Of a DNA stretch of 64,000 bases, positions 25,663 to 35,326 are shown in pieces. The notes under the pieces are model-generated. The model saw only the letters and a program-made list of their open reading frames with translations. It made no database searches and was not told the origin of the DNA. The DNA lies in the NCBI GenBank assembly GCA_902557935.1, contig CACECJ010000002.1:1-64000 (forward strand). Reading direction: 5' to 3'. Each line of letters starts with the position of its first letter. The first letter of the stretch is position 1. The position numbers and the translations under genes were made by a program. The stretch is from an uncultured Pelagibacteraceae bacterium (GTDB lineage Bacteria > Pseudomonadota > Alphaproteobacteria > Pelagibacterales > Pelagibacteraceae).

Positions 25663-25782
25663 TTAAATTGCGTTAAGTAATCTTGAAAGTGAAGCCAAAA
25701 TTCCATAACCACTTAATTCGATAAAGGCTATTATCAAAATTATTAACACTATACGCTTATTTTTTTTTAAATATTCAATCAT
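25663..25782 (-). CDS. Possible 39-aa membrane micro-ORF behind tRNA-Leu
   Basis: Absent from the ORF track. It encodes 39 residues: a basic start (MIEYLKKNKR), one hydrophobic helix (IVLIILIIAFIELSGYGIL) and a short tail (ASLSRLLNAI). The ATG lies 10 bases past the encoded CCA of tRNA-Leu on the same strand, so it would be read from the tRNA transcript after 3' processing. The ribosome-binding site is poor. The sequence has a credible small-membrane-protein pattern, but AT-rich DNA can yield hydrophobic ORFs by chance. The rest of the gap to the sulfatase-like gene (25551-25662) shows nothing I can support. Confidence 0.4.
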   Translation of the reverse strand: MIEYLKKNKRIVLIILIIAFIELSGYGILASLSRLLNAI

Positions 25783-25792
25783 ATAACGCTTT

Positions 25793-25876
25793 TGGTGCGG
25801 TCGGAGAGACTCGAACTCTCACGGAAAACCCACACGCCCCTCAAGCGTGCCTGTCTACCAATTTCAGCACGACCGC
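25793..25876 (-). tRNA. tRNA-Leu(GAG)
   Basis: The minus strand folds into a cloverleaf: acceptor GCGGTCG/CGACCGC, D-stem CTG/CAG, anticodon stem CACGC/GCGTG with loop TTGAGGG (anticodon GAG at 25840-25842), a longish variable arm and T-arm GAGAG-TTCGAGT-CTCTC. The long variable arm fits Leu. The 3' CCA is encoded (25793-25795). Confidence 0.95.
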
Positions 25877-25937
25877 AATAATAATGCGACAATAAATGAA
25901 TGACAATTTAATCTCAAGTTGGTAGATTGGAATTAGT

Positions 25938-26927
25938 ATGTCCGTACAACAACAAAATTTTGGCTCTACTCAAGAGATTTATAAAAAAATCTCAAAATTT
26001 ATACCTGAAGCTGAATGGAAAATTCACGCTCCACTAATAGAAAAAATTAATAAGATTAAAAAAGAGAAAAATACAATTATCTTAGCTCATAATTACCAAA
26101 CTCCAGAAATTTTCCATGGTGTAGCAGATATATCTGCAGATTCATTAGCGCTAGCAATAGAAGCTTCTAAAACAAAAGCTGATAAAATTATAATGTGTGG
26201 GGTGCACTTTATGGCAGAAACAGCAAAATTAATGTGTCCAGAAAAAAAAGTATTCCTTCCTGATATGCAAGCAGGTTGCTCTTTATCTAGTTCTATTACA
26301 GGTGAAGATGTAAAATTACTAAAACAAAAGTTTCCGGGCGTTCCTGTTGTCTCTTATGTAAATACTTCTGCAGACGTTAAAGCAGAGACTGATGTTTGCT
26401 GTACTTCAGCTAACGCAGTAAAAGTAGTTGAGTCTTTAAATGTAGATAAAGTAATTTTTCTACCTGACCAATATTTAGCAGACTATGTAGCAAAAAATAC
26501 TAAGGTCAAAATAATTTCTTGGAAAGGAACATGTATAGTGCATGAACAGTTTACAGGAAAAGAAATTGAAGAGATAAAATCCCAAAATCCTGGAATTAAA
26601 ATAATAGCCCATCCTGAATGTCCGCCAGATGTCATTGCTGCTTCTGATTTTGCAGGATCAACGTCCGGAATGATTGATTATGTAAAAAATAAGCAACCTA
26701 AAAAAGTTATGTTAGTTACAGAATGTTCAATGAGTGATAACGTAGAAGCTGATAATCCGAAAGTATCGTTTATCAAACCATGTAATTTATGTCCTTATAT
26801 GAAAAAAATTAATTTAAAAAAAATATTAGATTGTTTAGAAAATGAAACTAATGAGATTATTTTAGATAGTAAAACTATAGAGGCTGCGAGAAAATCTGTA
26901 ATAAGAATGACCGAGATCGGTCGTTAG
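25938..26927 (+). CDS. nadA: Quinolinate synthase A
   Basis: NadA condenses iminoaspartate with dihydroxyacetone phosphate to quinolinate, using a [4Fe-4S] cluster. The 329-aa protein starts its core with TIILAHNYQTPEI. The cluster cysteines can be assigned to C114 (MQAGCSL), C199 (WKGTCIVHEQF) and C285 of KPCNLCPYMKK. The SADSLALA and HPECPPDV motifs are present. nadC follows after 4 bases, forming a NAD biosynthesis operon. The L-aspartate oxidase or aspartate dehydrogenase gene that makes iminoaspartate is not next to it. Confidence 0.96.
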   Translation: MSVQQQNFGSTQEIYKKISKFIPEAEWKIHAPLIEKINKIKKEKNTIILAHNYQTPEIFHGVADISADSLALAIEASKTKADKIIMCGVHFMAETAKLMCPEKKVFLPDMQAGCSLSSSITGEDVKLLKQKFPGVPVVSYVNTSADVKAETDVCCTSANAVKVVESLNVDKVIFLPDQYLADYVAKNTKVKIISWKGTCIVHEQFTGKEIEEIKSQNPGIKIIAHPECPPDVIAASDFAGSTSGMIDYVKNKQPKKVMLVTECSMSDNVEADNPKVSFIKPCNLCPYMKKINLKKILDCLENETNEIILDSKTIEAARKSVIRMTEIGR

Positions 26928-26931
26928 ATCA

Positions 26932-27762
26932 GTGCAAGTATTAAATCAATTTTATATAAAATCAGTTGTAAGAAAGGCTCTCGAGGAAGACCTGAAGCCA
27001 AGAGGTGATATCACTACAAACATCGTTAGTGCAAAAAATAAAATTATTAAAGCTAGGATAATAGCTAAACAGGATGGCATGATAGCAGGTCTAGAGTTTT
27101 GTAAGGTAGCTTTTAAATTAATCGGAAGAGAAACCGTTTTTACAAAGAAAGTCTCTGATGGGAAAAAAATAAGAAAAAATAAGATAATCGCAAATATAAA
27201 GGCTAAAACAAAAACAATTTTGACCGCTGAAAGAACTGCTTTGAATTTTCTAAATCATGCCTCAGGTATCGCTACTATTACTAATCAATTCGTAAAAAAA
27301 ATTGGTAAAAAAACTAAGATCTGTTGTACAAGAAAAACTACACCTAACTTAAGAGCACTAGAAAAATATGCTGTCAAAAAAGGTGGTGGTCATAATCACA
27401 GATATAATTTAAGCGATGAAATTCTTATTAAAGATAATCACATTAGTACATCTGATAATCTTAGAGAATTAGTTAAAAAAGCTATAAAAACAAAAAAAAT
27501 TGTTACAGTTGAAGTTGAAAATATAAATCAGCTTAAACAAATTTTAGGCTTAAAATTTAAAAGAGTACTTTTTGATAATATGAACTCCTCACAATTAAAA
27601 AATTGCTTAAAACTTTGCAAAAATAAATATGAAACAGAGTACTCCGGAAATGCTACTTTAAAAAATATTAAACAAATATCAAAAACAGGTGTAAATAGAA
27701 TTTCAGTTGGCGCGCTTACTCATAGCGCCAAATCATTTGATACTACTTTATTATTTAGATAA
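26932..27762 (+). CDS. nadC: Nicotinate-nucleotide pyrophosphorylase (carboxylating)
   Basis: NadC converts quinolinate and PRPP to nicotinate mononucleotide with loss of CO2. The 276-aa sequence has the family segments EEDLKPRGDITTNIV, CCTRKTTPNLRALEKYAVKKGGG, LIKDNH and VEVENINQL, plus the late VNRISVGALTHSA. The start is a GTG (GTGCAAGTA) 4 bases after the nadA stop; no nearby ATG would preserve the N-terminal helix. Its 3' end overlaps the convergent ppdK by 12 bases. Confidence 0.95.
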   Translation: MQVLNQFYIKSVVRKALEEDLKPRGDITTNIVSAKNKIIKARIIAKQDGMIAGLEFCKVAFKLIGRETVFTKKVSDGKKIRKNKIIANIKAKTKTILTAERTALNFLNHASGIATITNQFVKKIGKKTKICCTRKTTPNLRALEKYAVKKGGGHNHRYNLSDEILIKDNHISTSDNLRELVKKAIKTKKIVTVEVENINQLKQILGLKFKRVLFDNMNSSQLKNCLKLCKNKYETEYSGNATLKNIKQISKTGVNRISVGALTHSAKSFDTTLLFR

Positions 27763-30411
27763 TTCTGCTTGAGCTGCAGCTAATCTTGCCACTGGAACTC
27801 TGAATGGAGAGCAGGAAACATAGTTAAGACCTGTTCTAGAGCAAAATTCAATGCTCTTTGGATCGCCACCGTGTTCACCGCAAATACCTAATTTAATATT
27901 TCTGTTTGTTTTTCTGCCCCTTGAAGACGCTATTTCTACAAGCTCCCCTACTCCATTTTGATCAATACTAACAAATGGGTCTACATCAAAAATTTTATTA
28001 TCAATATAATCGTTTAAAAATTTTCCTGAGTCATCTCTGCTTATTCCAAAAGTAGTTTGAGTTAAATCATTAGTTCCAAAGCTAAAAAAATCAGCATGTT
28101 TTGAAATAGACTTCGCTTGTAAAGCGGCTCTTGGTAATTCAATCATAGTGCCTACCATATACTCAAGTTTTAATCTATTTTCTTTTTCTATTTCTTTAGC
28201 TATTTTATTAACTAAATTTCTTAAAATTTTTAATTCAGATTCAGTTGAAACCAAAGGTATCATTATTTCTACAAAAGCTGCTTTTACTTTTTGCTTTTTT
28301 AGCTCTACTATAGCTTCAAATATTGCTCTGCATTGCATCTCATAAATCTCTGGAAAAGAAATACCAAGCCTACATCCTCTATGTCCAAGCATAGGATTTT
28401 CTTCATGAAGTTCTGCTATTCTATCTTTAACTTCTTTCGCTGATAAATTTAAGGATCTTGCGACTTCCTCTATGTCTTTATCAGCTTTTGGTAAAAACTC
28501 ATGAAGTGGTGGATCTAATAGTCTTACCGTAACAGGTAAGCCTGACATAACTTTAAATATTTTTTTAAAGTCTTCTTTTTGATGGGGAAGAAGTTTATCT
28601 AGCGCGCTATTTCTATCCTCTTTTGATTTTGACAAAATCATTTGTCTGACAGATAAGATTCGTTCTTCATCAAAGAACATATGCTCTGTTCTACATAAGC
28701 CAATTCCTTCAGCACCAAACTCTCTAGCTGTTTTACTTTCTGCTTCTGTTTCTGCATTAGTTCTCACTTTTAATTTTCTAAACTCATCAGCCCATTTCAT
28801 TATTGTAGAAAAGTATCCAGAAATTTCAGGTTGAACAGTCGGAACTAATCCTTTCATTACTTTTCCACTTCCACCGTCGATAGTAATTATATCTCCCTCC
28901 TTAATAATTACATCCCCAGCTTTAAATTGTTTTAACTCGTAATCTATTGTTATTTCACTTGAACCAGAAACACATGGTCTTCCCATTCCTCTTGCTACTA
29001 CTGCAGCATGACTTGTCATTCCTCCTCTTGCAGTAAGAATTCCTTTAGCTGCATGCATTCCATGTATATCTTCTGGTGAAGTTTCTAACCTCACTAATAT
29101 TGTATCTTGCATCATTCCATTTAATTTCTCTGCTTCATCAGCAGTGAAAACAACTTTACCACTTGCAGCTCCTGGTGACGCCGGTAAACCCGAAGCAATT
29201 ACCTCTTTCTTAACTTTTTCGTCTAAAGTGGGATGTAATAAAGTATCTAAAGTATTTGGATCAATTCTTTTGATTGCTTCTTTTTTTGAAATTAATTTTT
29301 CTTTAACCATATCCACTGCAATTTTAATTGCTGCTTTGGCTGTTCTTTTTCCTGATCTTGTTTGCAACATCCAAAGTTTATTATTTTCAACTGTAAATTC
29401 GATATCTTGCATGTCTTTATAATGCCTTTCTAACTTAAGAAATACTTTTGCAAGTTCTTTATAAACTTTAGGCATAGCCTCTTCCATTGAAGGATCTTTA
29501 GATCCTGAATCTTTTTTTGCTTTTTTAGTAATATATTGAGGAGTTCTAGTGCCTGCCACCACATCTTCACCTTGCGCATTAATAAGAAATTCTCCAAAAA
29601 ATGAATTTTCTCCTGTTGAAGGATTTCTTGTAAAGGCAACACCTGTTGAACAATCTTCGCCCATATTTCCAAAAACCATAGCTTGAATATTCACAGCTGT
29701 TCCCCAATGATCTGGAATTTGATTTAATTTTCTATAAGTTTTTGCTCTTTGGCTGTCCCAAGATAAAAATACTGCGTTTATTGCTCCTAATAATTGCTCT
29801 TTGACATCTTGAGGGAAATTAATTTTTTTTTCTTTTTTTACTAATTCTTTAAAATTAATAATTAAGCCATCCCAATCGCTCTCGTCTAGATCTGTATCTA
29901 GCAAAACTCCTTTAGTAAATTTGTAATTATCAATTAGCTCTTCAAATAAATGTCCTTCTACACCTAAAACTACATTACTGTACATTTGGATAAATCTTCT
30001 ATAACTATCTTTAGCAAATCTTCCGTTAGAAGTTCTCTTTTTCAGCGACTCTACTGTTCTATCATTGAGACCAAGATTTAAAATTGTATCCATCATGCCT
30101 GGCATTGAAATTCTAGCACCTGATCTAACTGAAACTAATAATGGATTTTTAAGATCACCAAATTTTTTTTGGGTTTTCTTTTCAATATTCTTTAGCTCTG
30201 ACTCAATTTTCCGTATTACTTTTTTGGGTAATTTTTTTTTATTCTTGTAAAATAAATCGCAAACTTCAGTCGTAATAGTAAATCCAGGGGGAACAGGTAA
30301 GCCTAATCTACCCATTTCACCAAGGTTTGCTCCTTTTCCACCCAAAATATTTTTTTTGTTCTTTAACTTTTTGGCGGATTTATCATTAAAGCTAAATATA
30401 ATTTTTGCCAT
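27751..30411 (-). CDS. ppdK: Pyruvate, phosphate dikinase
   Basis: PPDK interconverts pyruvate, ATP and phosphate with PEP, AMP and PPi, here probably gluconeogenic or PPi-linked. The 886-aa enzyme is full length. The ATP-grasp domain begins with GGKGANLGEMGRLGLPVPPGF. The swivelling phospho-His domain has GGMTSHAAVVARGMGRPCV, and the PEP/pyruvate barrel has GAEGIGLCRTEHMFF and the late LGICGEHGGDPKSIEF. Its ATG touches the stop of glyS (TAATG), so glyQ-glyS-ppdK look like one operon, an unusual metabolic partner for glycyl-tRNA synthetase but a tight fit. Confidence 0.97.
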   Translation of the reverse strand: MAKIIFSFNDKSAKKLKNKKNILGGKGANLGEMGRLGLPVPPGFTITTEVCDLFYKNKKKLPKKVIRKIESELKNIEKKTQKKFGDLKNPLLVSVRSGARISMPGMMDTILNLGLNDRTVESLKKRTSNGRFAKDSYRRFIQMYSNVVLGVEGHLFEELIDNYKFTKGVLLDTDLDESDWDGLIINFKELVKKEKKINFPQDVKEQLLGAINAVFLSWDSQRAKTYRKLNQIPDHWGTAVNIQAMVFGNMGEDCSTGVAFTRNPSTGENSFFGEFLINAQGEDVVAGTRTPQYITKKAKKDSGSKDPSMEEAMPKVYKELAKVFLKLERHYKDMQDIEFTVENNKLWMLQTRSGKRTAKAAIKIAVDMVKEKLISKKEAIKRIDPNTLDTLLHPTLDEKVKKEVIASGLPASPGAASGKVVFTADEAEKLNGMMQDTILVRLETSPEDIHGMHAAKGILTARGGMTSHAAVVARGMGRPCVSGSSEITIDYELKQFKAGDVIIKEGDIITIDGGSGKVMKGLVPTVQPEISGYFSTIMKWADEFRKLKVRTNAETEAESKTAREFGAEGIGLCRTEHMFFDEERILSVRQMILSKSKEDRNSALDKLLPHQKEDFKKIFKVMSGLPVTVRLLDPPLHEFLPKADKDIEEVARSLNLSAKEVKDRIAELHEENPMLGHRGCRLGISFPEIYEMQCRAIFEAIVELKKQKVKAAFVEIMIPLVSTESELKILRNLVNKIAKEIEKENRLKLEYMVGTMIELPRAALQAKSISKHADFFSFGTNDLTQTTFGISRDDSGKFLNDYIDNKIFDVDPFVSIDQNGVGELVEIASSRGRKTNRNIKLGICGEHGGDPKSIEFCSRTGLNYVSCSPFRVPVARLAAAQAELSK

Positions 30412-32465
30412 TATAGTCCCTCTAATTTAGAAAAATCAATAAAGTTATCAAATGTATTACAGAACATTTTTAACAACTCTAATCGATTATTTTTTATATC
30501 TAGATTTTCATCATTTACTACGACATTGTCAAAAAAATTATCTGTAGTTTCTTTTGTATCAGAAAGCTTTATCAACAAGCTTTCATAGTCTTTATTATCA
30601 TCTTTAACTGTAAAAGCTTTACGAATCTCATTTATTTTTTCATGAAGAATTTTTTCTTCATCCTTTCTAAATAATACGGCATCGGGTCTACCAGTGACAC
30701 CAGTTCCAGCTTTTTCTAAAATATTTGAAGCTCTTTTATAAGAACTAATTGCATTAAGTCCAATTCCTTTATTTTTGTATTTATTCATTAAAATTGTTTT
30801 TATATAAAGAGCTAAGAAATTATCCCCAGCGTGAGAGCTTATAGAGGCCTCAATAATATCAGTTTTAATATTTTTCAATTTTAATACGTTTCGCATTCTT
30901 TCCTTAATAAATTCCAAAATTTCATATTCTGTTTTTTCATTTATCATTTTAATACCTTGTTCTTGATAAAGTCTTATAGCGTAACTAATTAAATCTCTAA
31001 GTTTAAACGATAATTTATTTTCGATAATTATTCTAAGCAATCCGATCGCAGCCCGTCTTAAAGCAAAAGGATCTTTTGAACTCGTTGGTTTTTCATCAAT
31101 GACAAAAAAGCCAACTAACGTATCTATCTTATCTACAATTGAAATAGAATAGCTAAAAGGTTTTTTGGGTATTACTGAAGTAAGACCAGTAGGCAAATAA
31201 TGATCGCTTACTGAATTTGCCACATCTTCATCAAAACCTTGAGCTAATGCAAAATATTTTCCCATTACGCCTTGCAGCTCTGGATATTCTCCGACTAAGT
31301 CAGAACATAAATCTGATTTAGAAATGGAGGCTGCAACTTGGACTTTTTCTTTATTGATATTTAAATCATCAGATAATAAACCAGCTAACTGTCTTAATCT
31401 TTGCGTTTTGTCGTAGATAGTCCCTAATTTTTCATAGAAAGTTACTGATTTAAGATTGGCTATCTGTTTTATCAAATTTTTAGATCTGTCTTTATCCCAA
31501 AAAAATTTGGCATCTGCCAGTCTGGCTTCCACAACTCTTTTATTTCCTTGGGTAATTAATTTTTTTTCGTCTTTTTTATTCGCTACAACAAAAAAATAAT
31601 TAATTAATCGATCTCGACTATCAAATATCGGGAAATATCTCTGATGTTTCTCTAAAGTAGAGATTATAATTTCTTTTGGTATTTCTAGATAATCCTTACT
31701 AAAACTAACATGAAGTAAATTTGGATCCTCAACAATATTAACGACTTCTTCCAAAAGTTTTGGATTTAAATTCTCTTTATACTGTTTTGATTGAGAAAAT
31801 GAGTTGATTTTTTTAAGAATGATCTCCTCTCTTTCCTTATGATCTACAATTATTTTGTTACTTCTTAAAAAGTTTAAGTAATCTTTAAAATCTTTTATTT
31901 TTTTAGTTTTTATAGTGAGATCTTGTTCAATAATAACCTCATCGGTAGTATCAAAATGTTCAAATTTAAATGTTAATTTTTTATTATTAAACTTTGCCAA
32001 AATTGACCTAAGCGGCCTACCCCACATCAAATTGTGGTCTGACCATTTCATTGATTTTTTCCAGTTAATTGATCCTATTGCTTTTGGAATAAGCTTGATT
32101 AATAGATTTTCAACTTCGATTGATTGCGATTGTGTTTTAATAAAATAAAATTCTCCTTTATCAGTGCCTTTTTTAATTAAGTCTTTTTCATTTGCATTTT
32201 TAGATCTTATGAAACCTTGCACTACTTTATCTGGAGAACCTACCTTAGGTCCTTTAATTTGTTTAGCCTCTATTTTAATTTTCTCAGCAAGAACTTTTGT
32301 AAATATTGTTAGTCTTGTTGGTGAAGAGTAAACAGATAATTCTTTGTATTCTATACTGTTCTCTTTAAAAGAGTTTTCAATATATTGTTTTATCTGAGAC
32401 CTTGCTGCTATTTGTAATTGAGGTGGAATTTCCTCACTATACAATTCCAATAATAGTTCTGCCAT
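30411..32465 (-). CDS. glyS: Glycyl-tRNA synthetase beta subunit
   Basis: The large subunit of the bacterial alpha2beta2 glycyl-tRNA synthetase, which recognises tRNA-Gly. At 684 aa it matches the family. It has the N-terminal AELLLELYSEEIPPQLQ and the SSPTRLTIF segment. Also seen are LEKHQRYFPIFD, ARLADAKFFWDKDR and an HD-like/anticodon-binding C-terminus with SSKDPFALRRAAIGLLRII. The gene follows glyQ after 3 bases and overlaps ppdK by one. Confidence 0.97.
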   Translation of the reverse strand: MAELLLELYSEEIPPQLQIAARSQIKQYIENSFKENSIEYKELSVYSSPTRLTIFTKVLAEKIKIEAKQIKGPKVGSPDKVVQGFIRSKNANEKDLIKKGTDKGEFYFIKTQSQSIEVENLLIKLIPKAIGSINWKKSMKWSDHNLMWGRPLRSILAKFNNKKLTFKFEHFDTTDEVIIEQDLTIKTKKIKDFKDYLNFLRSNKIIVDHKEREEIILKKINSFSQSKQYKENLNPKLLEEVVNIVEDPNLLHVSFSKDYLEIPKEIIISTLEKHQRYFPIFDSRDRLINYFFVVANKKDEKKLITQGNKRVVEARLADAKFFWDKDRSKNLIKQIANLKSVTFYEKLGTIYDKTQRLRQLAGLLSDDLNINKEKVQVAASISKSDLCSDLVGEYPELQGVMGKYFALAQGFDEDVANSVSDHYLPTGLTSVIPKKPFSYSISIVDKIDTLVGFFVIDEKPTSSKDPFALRRAAIGLLRIIIENKLSFKLRDLISYAIRLYQEQGIKMINEKTEYEILEFIKERMRNVLKLKNIKTDIIEASISSHAGDNFLALYIKTILMNKYKNKGIGLNAISSYKRASNILEKAGTGVTGRPDAVLFRKDEEKILHEKINEIRKAFTVKDDNKDYESLLIKLSDTKETTDNFFDNVVVNDENLDIKNNRLELLKMFCNTFDNFIDFSKLEGL

Positions 32466-32468
32466 AGT

Positions 32469-33353
32469 TTAAGATTGCGAGCTTAACCATAAGGCTCCGC
32501 AACCTTTTGCAAGCTCCCTTATCCTGGTAATATAGCCAGTTCTTTCTGCGACACCAATTACTCCACGAGCGTCTAATAAATTAAAAATATGACTAGCTTT
32601 TAGACATTGATCATAAGCTGGTAATGAAAGTTTTTTTTCGAGTAAGGATTTACACTCATTTTCAATATTTTCAAAACTTTTTAGTAAAGTATCTGTATTT
32701 GCAAACTCAAAATTATAAGCAGAAAATTCTTTTTCAGCTTGAAAAAAAACTTCTTTATACTTCACGCCATCGTTATTCCAATCCAGATCAAAAACATTAT
32801 TTTTTCCTTGAACAAACATACATAGTCTCTCTAGACCATAAGTAATTTCAACTGGAACAGGTTTACACTGTATACCTGTCATTTGTTGAAAGTAAGTGAA
32901 TTGAGTAATCTCCATTCCATCGCACCAAACTTCCCATCCTAATCCTGCTGCTCCTAATGTTGGACTTTCCCAATCGTCTTCAACAAAACGAATATCGTGA
33001 TTTTTTACATCAATACCTATAGCTGCTAAACTTTTTAAATAAAGTTGTTTAATATTTTTTGGAGAGGGTTTTATGATTACTTGATATTGATAATAATGTT
33101 GTAGTCGATTTGGATTTTCACCATACCTGCCATCTGTAGGTCTTCTGGACGGTTGTACGTACGCAGCCCTCCAAGGTTTAGGGCCAAGAGATCTTAAAGT
33201 AGTCGCTGGATGAAAAGTTCCTGCGCCAACTTCCATATCATAGGGTTGTAAAATAACACATCCATTTTTTCCCCAAAATTTCTGAAGGTTCATAATTATT
33301 TCTTGAAAAGATAGAAAGTTTAATTTTTGTTTAACTTTTTTTTTAACTGGCAT
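32469..33353 (-). CDS. glyQ: Glycyl-tRNA synthetase alpha subunit
   Basis: The catalytic subunit of the heterotetrameric glycyl-tRNA synthetase. The 294-aa protein contains [39 protein letters not shown] (class II motif 2 region), [18 protein letters not shown] and the C-terminal [16 protein letters not shown]. It directly follows the S49 peptidase gene, with no intergenic base, and precedes glyS, so the whole sppA-like-glyQ-glyS-ppdK block could be one transcript. Confidence 0.98.
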   Translation of the reverse strand: MPVKKKVKQKLNFLSFQEIIMNLQKFWGKNGCVILQPYDMEVGAGTFHPATTLRSLGPKPWRAAYVQPSRRPTDGRYGENPNRLQHYYQYQVIIKPSPKNIKQLYLKSLAAIGIDVKNHDIRFVEDDWESPTLGAAGLGWEVWCDGMEITQFTYFQQMTGIQCKPVPVEITYGLERLCMFVQGKNNVFDLDWNNDGVKYKEVFFQAEKEFSAYNFEFANTDTLLKSFENIENECKSLLEKKLSLPAYDQCLKASHIFNLLDARGVIGVAERTGYITRIRELAKGCGALWLSSQS

Positions 33354-34166
33354 TTATAAACCAAATTTTTGCCACATCGATTTTTCTTCAATAATATTTG
33401 CTAATTTTTCAATAGGATCTTGAGTTGATGAAGAAAGTTTTCTTGCAATGAAACCTTTTGGTTTTTCAAATGTTTTTATAATTACCTTATCTCCAAATTT
33501 TTCTTTTAAAACTTGATCGGCATTACCGATTCCATCAATTAACCCAAGAGTAAGCGATGTTTTGCCTGTCCAAAACTCCCCGGTAAAAATATTGTTTTTT
33601 TCAGGGTCTTTCAGCTTGGATCCTCTACTTTTTTCTACAATTTTAATAAAATCTTCATGTAGCTCTAATTGTATAGTTTTTAATCTTTTTATATCCTCCT
33701 CTTTTTCTTCTTTAAAAGGATCTAGTGTACTTTTATTTTTTCCAGCGGTGTAAACTCTTCTTTCAACTCCAATTTTTTGAATTAAATCTTTGAAACCAAA
33801 GGAAGCGGAGATCACCCCTATAGAACCAATAATTGAACTAGAGTTTGCGTATATTTCGTCCCCAGCGCAAGCAATAAAATATCCTCCAGAGGCAGCAACA
33901 TCTTCAGCAAAAACAATTACCTTAACTTTATTTTTTTCAGCCAGTTGTCTTATGTAACTATAAATTAAATGTGATTGAACTGGTGATCCTCCTGGTGAAT
34001 TGATAGAAATAGCAACATGAGATATTTTTTTTACTGAAAAAGCTTTCTTTAAAATATCTCTTTGGTTAGCTAATTCCATGCCTTGTTTAAATCTTCCGCC
34101 TGAGCCAATAATCCCAGTGAGTCTAACGTGTGGCACTACTTTTTTTTTTTTAAAAAATGAAAACAT
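33354..34166 (-). CDS. S49-family signal peptide peptidase (SppA/SohB-like)
   Basis: A 270-aa protease of the ClpP/crotonase-fold S49 family, probably acting on cleaved signal peptides or membrane-protein fragments. The catalytic Ser lies in AEDVAASGGYFIACAGDEI, preceded by the oxyanion segment SINSPGGSPVQSHLIY. The Lys of the dyad fits TAGKNKSTLDPFK. It is the short, single-domain form. The N-terminus (MFSFFKKKKVVPHVRL) has no clear membrane helix, so it may be peripheral or cytoplasmic. It precedes glyQ directly. Confidence 0.88.
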   Translation of the reverse strand: MFSFFKKKKVVPHVRLTGIIGSGGRFKQGMELANQRDILKKAFSVKKISHVAISINSPGGSPVQSHLIYSYIRQLAEKNKVKVIVFAEDVAASGGYFIACAGDEIYANSSSIIGSIGVISASFGFKDLIQKIGVERRVYTAGKNKSTLDPFKEEKEEDIKRLKTIQLELHEDFIKIVEKSRGSKLKDPEKNNIFTGEFWTGKTSLTLGLIDGIGNADQVLKEKFGDKVIIKTFEKPKGFIARKLSSSTQDPIEKLANIIEEKSMWQKFGL

Positions 34167-34245
34167 ATATTTACAATGATTATATATTCTTATAACAGCA
34201 AAAATTTAAATTTTAATTAATAATTACGCTACTTATAGTTGAATT

Positions 34246-34261
34246 GTGGGTGCGTCACCAC
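34246..34261. other. GC-rich inverted repeat in the sppA-like/ispB-like divergent gap
   Basis: GTGGGTGCGTCACCAC contains the exact inverted repeat GGTG-CGT-CACC, with three more pairs if one G is bulged. It is the only GC-rich patch in the 146-base divergent gap (34167-34312) and lies 52 bases upstream of the ispB-like ATG. It might be an operator; nothing else in the gap is supportable. Confidence 0.3.
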
Positions 34262-34312
34262 GTTACTAATAAAAAATTTATTATCATCAAAAAACAAATA
34301 TAAATATTACTA

Positions 34313-35326
34313 ATGGGATTAGTTGTACCAATAAAAAAATCAGCGAATTCGGCTTACTTAGAATTGAAAAATCTTCTGAGTGAAAAAATTAATGAAGTTG
34401 AAACACTGATTCAACTAAAGCTAAAAAGTGATGTAGACCTTATTGAGAAAATGAGCAATCACCATTTAAGCTCGGGTGGAAAAAGATTAAGAGCGTTATT
34501 AACACTTGGATCTGCTAAATTAACAGGTTTCAATGAGCAAGCTAGAGACATAAATTTAGCAGCTTGCGTTGAGCTAATTCATTCAGCAACATTGTTACAT
34601 GATGATGTCATTGATGAAAGTAAATTAAGAAGAGGATCTCAAACAACCAATTCAATTTGGGGAAATCAATCCTCAATTTTAGTAGGTGATTATTTATTAA
34701 GTAGATGCTTTGAGATGATGGTAGAAGATGGTGACTTAGAAATTTTAAAATTGTTATCGTCTACATCTGCAAGAATTGCTCAAGGTGAAGTATTACAACT
34801 TCAGCATAAAGGTGAGGCAGATCTTCTAGAGGAAACTTATATTGAAATTATTAATTTAAAAACAGCCTCTCTATTTGCTGCTGCAACAAAAACAGGCGCT
34901 TGTTTATCTAAAAGTAATGAAAAAGAAAAAAAAGCGTTAGAATCATATGGAAAAAATTTGGGCTTAGCATTTCAAATTGCAGATGATGCTCTCGATTATT
35001 ACGCAAAAGAAAAATTTTTTGGAAAAAAAATAGGTAAAGATTTTTTTGAAGGAAAAGTTACACTTCCGTTAATTTCAATTTTTCAAAAAGGGAACGATAA
35101 AGAAAAAAGTCATTTGACTGAGATAATGAAGAAAGAAAAGAGAACTGAAGAAGACTTTAATCAAATTTTAACTCTAATTAATAAATATAAAACGGTTGAG
35201 TCTACATTTAAAAAAGCAGAGTACTTTGTAAATGTTTCCTATGATGCTTTGGCTATTTTTCCTGATACAGATGATAAAAGAATTTTACAGAATTTAACTA
35301 GCTTTAGTCTAAATAGATCCTTCTAA
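34313..35326 (+). CDS. ispB: Long-chain polyprenyl diphosphate synthase (octaprenyl-type)
   Basis: Extends FPP with isopentenyl units to make the quinone side chain. The two aspartate-rich motifs are LLHDDVIDESKLRRGSQTTN and AFQIADDALDYYA, with GGKRLRALL for IPP binding. At 337 aa, with this first motif DDVID lacking the two-residue insertion of short-chain bacterial FPP synthases, it fits the IspB/decaprenyl group. The chain length is not readable with certainty. A separate ispA-like synthase in the window supplies FPP/GGPP. It shares a CTAA stop overlap with the convergent pdxH. Confidence 0.9.
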   Translation: MGLVVPIKKSANSAYLELKNLLSEKINEVETLIQLKLKSDVDLIEKMSNHHLSSGGKRLRALLTLGSAKLTGFNEQARDINLAACVELIHSATLLHDDVIDESKLRRGSQTTNSIWGNQSSILVGDYLLSRCFEMMVEDGDLEILKLLSSTSARIAQGEVLQLQHKGEADLLEETYIEIINLKTASLFAAATKTGACLSKSNEKEKKALESYGKNLGLAFQIADDALDYYAKEKFFGKKIGKDFFEGKVTLPLISIFQKGNDKEKSHLTEIMKKEKRTEEDFNQILTLINKYKTVESTFKKAEYFVNVSYDALAIFPDTDDKRILQNLTSFSLNRSF

